From Treponema sp. UBA3870 (GTDB lineage Bacteria > Spirochaetota > Spirochaetia > Treponematales > Treponemataceae), in the NCBI GenBank assembly GCA_002392275.1, contig DGGQ01000002.1, forward strand, positions 1 through 5,762: DNA of 5,762 nucleotides, read 5' to 3'. Position 1 is the first letter of the stretch. Each line of letters begins with the position of its first letter. Made by a program: the position numbers and the translations under genes. Positions 1 through 4,886 of the stretch are shown piece by piece. Under the pieces are notes generated by a model. It was not told the DNA's origin and searched no databases. It saw only the letters and a list, made by a program, of their open reading frames with translations.

Positions 1-29
1 TTTAAAATAAATTTTTTTTGTATTATAAT
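1..29 (+). promoter_or_regulatory. Candidate sigma-70 promoter of the 2H phosphoesterase gene
   Basis: A perfect -10 hexamer TATAAT lies at 24-29. TTTAAA at 1-6 matches four of six positions of the -35 consensus at the ideal 17-base spacing. The expected start of transcription is around 36, on or next to the first ATG of the gene, so the transcript could be leaderless or nearly so. The window begins at base 1, so promoters further upstream cannot be excluded, and this stretch is A/T-rich enough for chance matches. Confidence 0.5.
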
Positions 30-35
30 GATTCC

Positions 36-596
36 ATGAAGAAAAATTTTTTTCCAATGCAGACGCATTTTGTCGGTGTGCTGCTGCCGGATGATTTGAC
101 GCTTACTCTTGAAGATTGCCGCCGCTATATGAACGAAAAATATGGATGCAGGTCGGGCCATGGGACTCCAATCCATGTGACCCTTGTTCCTCCGTTCAGA
201 CTTCCGGAAGAATATTCGACGGATGACTTGGTGCGCGCGATTGAAAAAAATGTGCTTTCAAGGAATTTTGGATTTGTGGCCCATGTTGATAATTTTGATG
301 CCTTCGGTGACAGGACAGTTTTTGCAAAAGTTTCCGCCAATGAAAAATGGACGGCACTCCGTGATGAAACTGTGAAGGCAATTTTGAACGCCTGTCCCGG
401 AACAACAAAAAAAGACATGCGTCCATTCCAGCCACATGCGACAGTGGCGAACCGTGACATTCCCGTGGGTGCGAGCGCGACGGCTCTGGAGGCCCTGAAC
501 GAAATGAATCTTGTCGAGGATTTTCCAGTCAGCAACATCACAATTTTTGAACGCCGGGGAGACAAATGGATTTCCGCCGTGACACTGGAGCTGTGA
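36..596 (+). CDS. 2H phosphoesterase / 2'-5' RNA ligase-like protein
   Basis: This 186-residue protein belongs to the 2H phosphoesterase superfamily (RNA ligase LigT, cyclic phosphodiesterases, YjcG-like proteins). Members act on 2'-5' or cyclic phosphodiester bonds in RNA or nucleotides; the substrate here cannot be told. The two defining His-x-Thr motifs are present: HVT at residues 47-49, followed by the typical hydrophobic LVPPF, and HAT at 134-136 within QPHATVA. Each sits in its own half of the bilobed fold, and the length fits the family. There is no signal peptide or membrane segment, so it is cytoplasmic. The start is uncertain. TTG at 18 lies upstream of the -10 box and is unlikely if that promoter is used. 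ATG 36 is chosen, but it has no Shine-Dalgarno site. ATG 57, giving 179 residues just before the first beta strand (THFVGVLLP), is an equally sensible alternative. It is followed 16 bases later by an acyltransferase gene on the same strand, probably in one operon. Confidence 0.85.
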   Translation: MKKNFFPMQTHFVGVLLPDDLTLTLEDCRRYMNEKYGCRSGHGTPIHVTLVPPFRLPEEYSTDDLVRAIEKNVLSRNFGFVAHVDNFDAFGDRTVFAKVSANEKWTALRDETVKAILNACPGTTKKDMRPFQPHATVANRDIPVGASATALEALNEMNLVEDFPVSNITIFERRGDKWISAVTLEL

Positions 597-600
597 TAAA

Positions 601-607
601 AAAGGAG
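601..607 (+). promoter_or_regulatory. Ribosome binding site of the acyltransferase gene
   Basis: AAAGGAG sits five bases before ATG 613, a near-ideal Shine-Dalgarno site and spacing. It argues against the in-frame GTG at 607, which overlaps the site itself, and fixes the start at 613. Confidence 0.8.
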
Positions 608-612
608 TGGCC

Positions 613-1425
613 ATGTATATTCCGCCAATAAGTTTTTCCTATGAATATCCCGAAGTGCAGGACCAGCACATGATGAAGGTCGTCAAAAAATATAGCCCTG
701 TTTTGGACGAAAGCTACACCTACCGCGACAAGAGTTTTTCATGGCGATGGAAGCATTTCTGGCTGAACTTTTTTTTGAACACGATTGTTCTTCCTGTTGT
801 GAAAATCCGTTACGCAGTCAAAGTTGAGGGCAAAAAAAATCTAAGGAAAAACAAAAAGATTTTGAAGGGCGGATTTGTGACCGTGTGCAACCATGTGATT
901 GAGTGGGACTTTCTTGCTCTGCTCTGGGCATTCTATCCGCGCAAGGCATATTTTCCAATCTGGTCCGTGAACATGGAGACAGCGATGGCTCCGCTATTTA
1001 AAACCATAGGCGCAATCCCAATTCCAAAAAGCGTCCACGCCGGAAAAAAATTCACCACCGCAATGGACTCGGTTTTGGACGAGGGTGGGTGGCTGCACGT
1101 TTTTGCGGAGGGAAGCATGTGGTATTTTTATCCAGCCATAAGAAACTTCCACCGAGGTGCGGCAAGTTTTGCGCTGAGACACAAATCACCTCTCCTTCCT
1201 CTTGCAATCTCCTACAGAAAACCGAGGGGGCTTTACCGACTCTTCAAAAAATATCCGAACCTGACAGTGCATATCGGGGAGCCACTTTTTGCTGATGAAA
1301 AACTTGGCCACAGGGATGCAGCCGAAGATTTGACAAAGAGGGCAAGGCTCTGCGTTATGAACATGGTGGGAATCAAGGACGAAAAAGAAAACCAGCGGAT
1401 TATGGACATGTATAAAAATCAGTAG
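613..1425 (+). CDS. 1-acyl-glycerol-3-phosphate acyltransferase family protein (PlsC-like)
   Basis: This 270-residue lysophospholipid acyltransferase-type enzyme is expected to move a fatty acyl group onto a lysophospholipid or related acceptor at the inner face of the cytoplasmic membrane. The catalytic H-x4-D motif is clear: NHVIEWD at residues 93-99, with His94 and Asp99. A substrate-binding block follows at 132-140 (IGAIPIPKS), then motif III as FAEGS at 164-168, a conserved-looking FHRGAASFA at 179-187, and motif IV PLLPLAI at 193-199. A hydrophobic stretch at about 49-63 could anchor it to the membrane. Motif III reads EGSMW rather than the classical EGTR. From memory, a PlsC subgroup with EG-x-MW followed by an Arg about ten residues later exists in other anaerobes, and Arg177 here could fill that role. 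The acceptor is unknown; it need not be the housekeeping PlsC. It lies 16 bases after the 2H phosphoesterase gene and converges with the phosphoesterase gene on the other strand. Confidence 0.88.
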   Translation: MYIPPISFSYEYPEVQDQHMMKVVKKYSPVLDESYTYRDKSFSWRWKHFWLNFFLNTIVLPVVKIRYAVKVEGKKNLRKNKKILKGGFVTVCNHVIEWDFLALLWAFYPRKAYFPIWSVNMETAMAPLFKTIGAIPIPKSVHAGKKFTTAMDSVLDEGGWLHVFAEGSMWYFYPAIRNFHRGAASFALRHKSPLLPLAISYRKPRGLYRLFKKYPNLTVHIGEPLFADEKLGHRDAAEDLTKRARLCVMNMVGIKDEKENQRIMDMYKNQ

Positions 1426-1433
1426 GCTGTGTT

Positions 1434-2261
1434 TCAGTGCAGCTCCAGCACGACAATTTCCGGGTGGTTGAAGAATCTTGGAAGCGGGGTGCTTTCCCTT
1501 GCAAGTCCACGGCTAACTTCCATTGTGCTTCCGTTCGAGAGCCGGTAGATTCCGTTGACATATTTTGCCATGGGGCCTTGGTTTGGCGCATAGAGTCCCC
1601 GGTTTAAAAATGGAATCAAAATCTGTCCGGCATGTGCGTGGCCTGTGAGGATTAAATCAAAATCATATTGCTCGTAGTCTGAAACTCTTTCGGGACGGTG
1701 GCTCACAAGGATTTTCAAATGCGAGCTGTCCGTTTTTGAGTATGCCCTCCTCAACTGATTTTTCCATTCGTCCTGTGTCATGGAAAGAGGGTCGTCCACT
1801 CCGCAAACGTCAACCTCAATTCCGTTGATTGATGTGGTCACGCAGTCTCCGCACAGAACATTGACACCGGCATCCCTGAGCCATTTCTTCATTTCATCCG
1901 CACGTCCGCTCCATATTTCATGGTTCCCGGTGACATACCAGCACGGATATTTTTTTACGATAGATTCAATCAAAATCTTTGCGTTCCTGTCGTCCAGCTT
2001 GTCGTCGAAAATATCCCCGGCCAGAAACACTGAATCAGGATTTTCGGATTCAATTTTTTTGACCAGCCATTCCTGATTTTTTCCATAGTAGCACGAGTGG
2101 AGGTCTGTAATCAAAACTATTCGGATGCCCGCTCCTTTTCCGTCAGGCAGACCGAGCGAAATCCTTTCGGTGAACGGAACCCAGGACCAAATCGTCCACA
2201 CCGCAAGCAGAAAAAAAATTATTCCGGCGGCAATGAGTCTTTTTTTATTCTTCCCAGTCAT
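1434..2261 (-). CDS. Membrane-anchored metallophosphoesterase (YkuE-like)
   Basis: This 275-residue calcineurin-type phosphoesterase has a dinuclear metal site. All metal-binding motifs are seen in order: DLH at residues 53-55 (in ITDLHS), GDIFD at 82-86, GNHE at 112-115, the His of SHRPE at 187-191, and GHAHAGQ at 207-213. Residues 1-7 are basic and 9-28 form one hydrophobic segment, so the catalytic domain is probably held on the outer face of the cytoplasmic membrane. The motif pattern (TDLHS, GHAHAGQ) is that of the YkuE branch, some members of which have been linked to lipid or cell-wall pyrophosphate cleavage; the substrate is not predictable. The start at 2261 is chosen because it precedes the basic and hydrophobic N-terminus and has a GGGGA site five bases upstream. 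The frame stays open to about 2519, but that extension is low-complexity and coincides with a better-supported small gene in another frame. The start overlaps the end of that gene by 17 bases, suggesting translational coupling. The stop is 8 bases from the convergent acyltransferase stop. Confidence 0.9.
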   Translation of the reverse strand: MTGKNKKRLIAAGIIFFLLAVWTIWSWVPFTERISLGLPDGKGAGIRIVLITDLHSCYYGKNQEWLVKKIESENPDSVFLAGDIFDDKLDDRNAKILIESIVKKYPCWYVTGNHEIWSGRADEMKKWLRDAGVNVLCGDCVTTSINGIEVDVCGVDDPLSMTQDEWKNQLRRAYSKTDSSHLKILVSHRPERVSDYEQYDFDLILTGHAHAGQILIPFLNRGLYAPNQGPMAKYVNGIYRLSNGSTMEVSRGLARESTPLPRFFNHPEIVVLELH

Positions 2262-2436
2262 CGTAGTCCCCGCGGCTCGCCTTTTTGCTTGACCAGCCCG
2301 AAGATTTTTCCTGAAGCATCTCCGCGTCCTCATGCCCCTGGAAATGTGTCCACTCGGAATATTTTGATGCGGATTTCCTTGGTTTCTCGTCCCTGTCCCT
2401 GTTTTTTTCGCGCAAATCTTCCATTCCGTTTGCCAT
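2245..2436 (-). CDS. Small highly charged hypothetical protein (63 residues)
   Basis: I do not recognise this protein. The gene is supported by a textbook ribosome binding site (GGAGGA four bases before the ATG), an extended -10 promoter about 50 bases upstream, and its position as first gene of an apparent operon with the metallophosphoesterase, which it overlaps by 17 bases. The protein has 16 Asp/Glu and 12 Lys/Arg residues, no hydrophobic segment and no Cys, so it should be soluble and largely disordered. The first 25 residues alternate acidic and basic residues. The centre has SEWTHFQGHEDAEML (28-41 region), and the end is acidic (GDYDDWEE). Three Trp residues at 29, 48 and 61 are regularly spaced and unusual for such a short hydrophilic chain; they could mark a peptide that docks on a partner. 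A role tied to the phosphoesterase is only inferred from the operon. The alternative reading, a long N-terminal extension of the phosphoesterase through this region, lacks a comparable start signal. Confidence 0.7.
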   Translation of the reverse strand: MANGMEDLREKNRDRDEKPRKSASKYSEWTHFQGHEDAEMLQEKSSGWSSKKASRGDYDDWEE

Positions 2437-2440
2437 AGAA

Positions 2441-2446
2441 TCCTCC
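2441..2446 (-). promoter_or_regulatory. Strong Shine-Dalgarno site of the small charged protein gene
   Basis: Read on the minus strand this is GGAGGA, four bases before ATG at 2436. It is the strongest ribosome binding site in the window and is the main evidence that the 63-residue frame is translated rather than the overlapping long frame. Confidence 0.8.
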
Positions 2447-2460
2447 GTTCCCGTAAAAGC

Positions 2461-2485
2461 TGTTCGACAACAAAACTGTTGGACA
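2461..2485. repeat. Tandem TGT-N3-ACA direct repeat at the minus-strand start site
   Basis: TGTTCGACA at 2461-2469 and TGTTGGACA at 2477-2485 match in eight of nine positions and repeat with a 16-base period. Each copy has inverted TGT/ACA ends. The pair covers the predicted transcription start (about 2484) and early leader of the small-protein operon, where a repressor would block initiation. Part of it (2468-2472 with 2477-2481) can also form a 5-bp hairpin with a 4-base loop. The operator role is inference. Confidence 0.35.
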
Positions 2486-2490
2486 CGGCC

Positions 2491-2519
2491 ATTATATCAC
2501 CAAGTTGATGGCGTTGCAA
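2491..2519 (-). promoter_or_regulatory. Extended -10 promoter of the small protein-phosphoesterase operon
   Basis: On the minus strand, TGATATAAT gives an extended -10 (TATAAT at 2496-2491, TG at 2499-2498). TTGCAA at 2519-2514 is a four-of-six -35 at exactly 17 bases. Transcription should start near 2484, leaving a leader of about 48 bases before ATG 2436. Confidence 0.7.
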
Positions 2520-2543
2520 AACACTTTTCTTCTGCCAAGCTCT

Positions 2544-2559
2544 AAAAACTGAAGTTTTT
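2544..2559. repeat. Short perfect palindrome in the divergent intergenic region
   Basis: AAAAACT and AGTTTTT form a 7-bp perfect inverted repeat around a 2-base centre (equally a 6-bp stem with a TGAA loop). It lies between the two divergent promoters and outside both predicted transcripts. It is flanked by TCTA and CAAGGTTCCC. It could be a copy of a small dispersed intergenic repeat or a protein site. A terminator role is unlikely because no gene runs into it. Confidence 0.4.
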
Positions 2560-2625
2560 CAAGGTTCCCTTCTATTATATATGCATTTGAATAAGCGCAT
2601 TTTTTTTATTTCCCGGCCAAATTTA

Positions 2626-2654
2626 CGGACAAAAAAAATGATTTGTGATATAAT
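2626..2654 (+). promoter_or_regulatory. Extended -10 promoter of the chemoreceptor-transporter operon
   Basis: TGATATAAT at 2646-2654 gives an extended -10 with a perfect TATAAT at 2649-2654. CGGACA at 2626-2631 keeps the GACA half of the -35 consensus at 17 bases. The start should be near 2661, giving a leader of about 57 bases. This is a sigma-70 type promoter, not the flagellar sigma-28 type often found before chemotaxis genes, so the receptor may be made independently of the flagellar cascade. Confidence 0.7.
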
Positions 2655-2665
2655 CAACACATCGG

Positions 2666-2705
2666 TAAAATAAAAATACAGCTTAAACCAGACTTAATTA
2701 TTTTA
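2666..2705 (+). repeat. Inverted repeat in the chemoreceptor mRNA leader
   Basis: TAAAATAA at 2666-2673 and TTATTTTA at 2698-2705 are perfect inverted copies. An inner TTAA pair (2683-2686, 2694-2697) could extend the structure. The 3' arm ends one base before the ribosome binding site. All pairs are A-U, so the stem would be weak, and a chance match in an A/T-rich leader is possible. Confidence 0.3.
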
Positions 2706-2706
2706 T

Positions 2707-2713
2707 AGGGGAG
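2707..2713 (+). promoter_or_regulatory. Ribosome binding site of the chemoreceptor gene
   Basis: AGGGGAG is placed four bases before ATG 2718 and is a good Shine-Dalgarno match. It confirms the start ahead of the basic residues and first membrane segment. Confidence 0.75.
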
Positions 2714-2717
2714 AAGT

Positions 2718-4886
2718 ATGTACAAGAAGAGACGTTCATTGGCTACAAAATTTTCAATTGCTGTGGTTGACATTATCATTGCGGTTGTGGCGGCATGTTT
2801 AATCACGACAAGCATTTTTTTATCACGCAACTGTCTTGAAAGTTTTTATGCAAGCGCACACACGGTCCTTTCGGAATTTTCTGATTCAATCTCAATGTTC
2901 TTTGACGCGAAGAAGGCAGAGCTGAATATGTTTGCCGAATCCGACGAGGTGAAGGCGGCGGACGAAACAATCAATTCGTTTGTGAACGAGACAGGCACGG
3001 TTCAAATTCTTGGCTACGAAAAAAGTCCAACGGAACAGGCCATAAGAAAAATCTGCAAAAGTTTTGCCAACTGCGACAAGGACATTGCGGAAATCTATTT
3101 AGGAACAAAATGGGGCGGGTATGCCACAAACTTTGACAGCAGCATGAACGGTGGATACGATCCACGTAAGCGTGGTTGGTACGAGACCGCGAACAAGGGA
3201 AACGGCAAGGTGATGATTACGGACGCTTTTGCCTCGACTGTCGGAGAGACGGTTGTTGGAGTCACAAGGTCGGCGTATGATTTCTCGGGAGCCTTTGTCG
3301 GCAACGTTTCACTTGAGGTTTCCCTTTCAACGCTCACGTCGATTTTGAAAGGCATGAATCTTGGGGACGGTTCTTTCTTTATGATGTTCCAGAAGGACGG
3401 AACCGTTTTGGCGGACACGGGAATACGCGGCAGCGAGAACAGTTTTTTGAATGTGAAGGAGATAAAGATTCCCGACCTGGTGACCTTCCTTGCATCGCCG
3501 CTTGACAATGGCTCAATCAATGTTCCGGGCGGAAATTTTAGCACATACCTTACCGCGAAAATTACTAACAGGGATACGGACTACCAGATTGTTGCCTTCA
3601 TTCCAAAGGAGACCGTCTTTGCGACATTCTACAGGGCGCTTGTTGTATCCATTGCCATTTGCTCGGTCTTCGGTCTTTTCGTTGCGATTGTTACGGCATT
3701 TGCTACTAGAAAAATCATGGGACCGCTGAAGGTTATCCGCAACAACATCAGGGACAACGCGGCACAGATTGCGCAGGGCAAGGCGGACCTTACGCAGAGA
3801 ATCAGCATTAAATCAAAAAATGAAATTGGAGATGTTGCAGAAAGTTTCAATGTGTTCTCGCAGACTCTCCAGGACATAATCAGGACGATGAAACAGACCA
3901 AGACTTCTCTAAACGAGGCTGGTGGAAAACTTGGTAGCGCGACCAGCGATACCATGGCGGCCATTGAGCAAATCAGCGCGAGCATAAGGATTATGGTCGG
4001 AAATCTTCACAGTCAGAACGGAAGTGTGGAGCAGACGGCGGGCAGCGTCGAAAAAATCCTTGAAAGCATCCACGCGCTTGAAAAACTTGTCACTCAGCAG
4101 GCGCAGTCAGTCCAGGGAGCCTCAACGGCGGTCGAACAGATGATTGGAAATATTGGCGAGGTGAACCACAGTGTTGACAAGATGGCCTTGTCTTTTGAAA
4201 GACTTGCTGATGATGCGGAGGATGGAGCAAAAACCCAGGAGGCATTGCAGTCACAGATTGCCGAAATTGAAAACCAGTCCAAACTTTTGAGCGAGGCAAA
4301 CACTGTCATCGCAAGCATTGCAAGCCAGACAAATCTTTTGGCAATGAACGCCGCAATCGAGGCAGCCCATGCGGGGGAAGCTGGAAAAGGTTTTGCGGTA
4401 GTCGCGGATGAAATCAGAAAACTTTCCGAGACATCCACGGCCCAGTCAAAGACAATCGGTGACCAGCTCCAGCAGATTCAGGCAACAATTGAAACTGTCG
4501 TCGAAGCAACCCAGCGTGGGGTCCAGGGCTATGCGCATCTTGCAAGCGAAATCCAGGAAACGGACACTCTTGTTCAGCAGATAAAGGCCGCGATGACGGA
4601 GCAGCGGGAAGGGTCCGCGCAGATTACGGAGGCCTTGCACGGCATGAACGACAGCACACGCATGGTCCAGCAGGCATCCCAGAAGATGACGGACGGAAGC
4701 AATGCAATCATGGACGAGGTTTCATCCCTACAGAACGAAACGGAAAGCATGAAACACAGCATGGATGAGATGGAAAAAAGCGCGGGCAAAATCAACACTA
4801 GCGGCGTCTCGCTTTCTGAAATTTCTTCACTCATGAAAAAATCCATCAACGAGATTGGCAGACAGGTGGATCAGTTCGAGGTATAA
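2718..4886 (+). CDS. Methyl-accepting chemotaxis protein with double-Cache sensor
   Basis: This complete 722-residue transmembrane chemoreceptor signals through CheW/CheA to the flagellar motor. Residues 1-6 are basic and membrane segment 1 spans about 13-35. A periplasmic sensor of about 270 residues follows (37-304), then membrane segment 2 at about 307-329, and a HAMP linker from about 330 to 383 (Pro336; NEIGDVAESFN near its end). The long cytoplasmic coiled-coil signalling domain has its hairpin tip at about 531-573 (QTNLLAMNAAIEAAHAGEAG, then GKGFAVVADEIRKLSE). The sensor is a dCache_1 domain, shown by YDPRKRGWY at 147-155. Tyr147, Arg152, Trp154 and Tyr155 match the amino-acid-binding signature of receptors such as PctA, while the matching acidic position appears to be Glu200 rather than Asp. 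An amino acid or amine ligand is therefore plausible but unproven. The C-terminus ends in QFEV with no CheR-tethering NWETF-type peptide. The stop overlaps the start of a MATE transporter gene. Confidence 0.96.
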   Translation: MYKKRRSLATKFSIAVVDIIIAVVAACLITTSIFLSRNCLESFYASAHTVLSEFSDSISMFFDAKKAELNMFAESDEVKAADETINSFVNETGTVQILGYEKSPTEQAIRKICKSFANCDKDIAEIYLGTKWGGYATNFDSSMNGGYDPRKRGWYETANKGNGKVMITDAFASTVGETVVGVTRSAYDFSGAFVGNVSLEVSLSTLTSILKGMNLGDGSFFMMFQKDGTVLADTGIRGSENSFLNVKEIKIPDLVTFLASPLDNGSINVPGGNFSTYLTAKITNRDTDYQIVAFIPKETVFATFYRALVVSIAICSVFGLFVAIVTAFATRKIMGPLKVIRNNIRDNAAQIAQGKADLTQRISIKSKNEIGDVAESFNVFSQTLQDIIRTMKQTKTSLNEAGGKLGSATSDTMAAIEQISASIRIMVGNLHSQNGSVEQTAGSVEKILESIHALEKLVTQQAQSVQGASTAVEQMIGNIGEVNHSVDKMALSFERLADDAEDGAKTQEALQSQIAEIENQSKLLSEANTVIASIASQTNLLAMNAAIEAAHAGEAGKGFAVVADEIRKLSETSTAQSKTIGDQLQQIQATIETVVEATQRGVQGYAHLASEIQETDTLVQQIKAAMTEQREGSAQITEALHGMNDSTRMVQQASQKMTDGSNAIMDEVSSLQNETESMKHSMDEMEKSAGKINTSGVSLSEISSLMKKSINEIGRQVDQFEV
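4878..4882 (+). promoter_or_regulatory. Ribosome binding site of the MATE gene inside the chemoreceptor end
   Basis: GAGGT, within the last two sense codons of the chemoreceptor gene, lies three bases before ATG 4886. It supports the start used here; ribosomes ending the receptor would already cover this site. Confidence 0.6.

Noticed and set aside
125..628. 167-codon minus-strand frame opposite the 2H phosphoesterase
   Set aside because: Antisense shadow of a gene with both catalytic HxT motifs; the translation shows no recognisable domain.
1437..1451. GTGC/GCAC hairpin as a bidirectional terminator between convergent genes
   Set aside because: Four base pairs only, no T run on either side, and it lies inside the phosphoesterase coding end.
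2097..2438. 113-codon plus-strand open frame opposite the small gene
   Set aside because: It is rich in Pro, Arg and Ser, typical of an antisense shadow, and has no ribosome binding site of note.
2262..2519. 86-residue N-terminal extension of the metallophosphoesterase
   Set aside because: The frame is open, but it overlaps the small gene with the strong ribosome site, its would-be start coincides with the promoter -35 region, and its sequence is rich in Arg, Gly and Thr without the look of a domain or signal sequence.
2574..2579. Second TATAAT on the minus strand upstream of the small-protein operon
   Set aside because: There is no acceptable -35 at 16-18 bases and no TG extension; a match in A/T-rich DNA is expected by chance.
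2581..2608. ATGC/GCAT hairpin followed by eight T as a rho-independent terminator
   Set aside because: The stem is only four base pairs with a 12-base loop, and no plus-strand gene ends before it.
2620..2660. Sigma-28 flagellar promoter for the chemoreceptor
   Set aside because: The -10 region is a perfect TATAAT with TG extension; nothing resembling GCCGATAA is present.
3095..3544. 149-codon minus-strand frame inside the chemoreceptor
   Set aside because: It lies wholly within the sensor domain coding sequence and is a shadow with no start signal.
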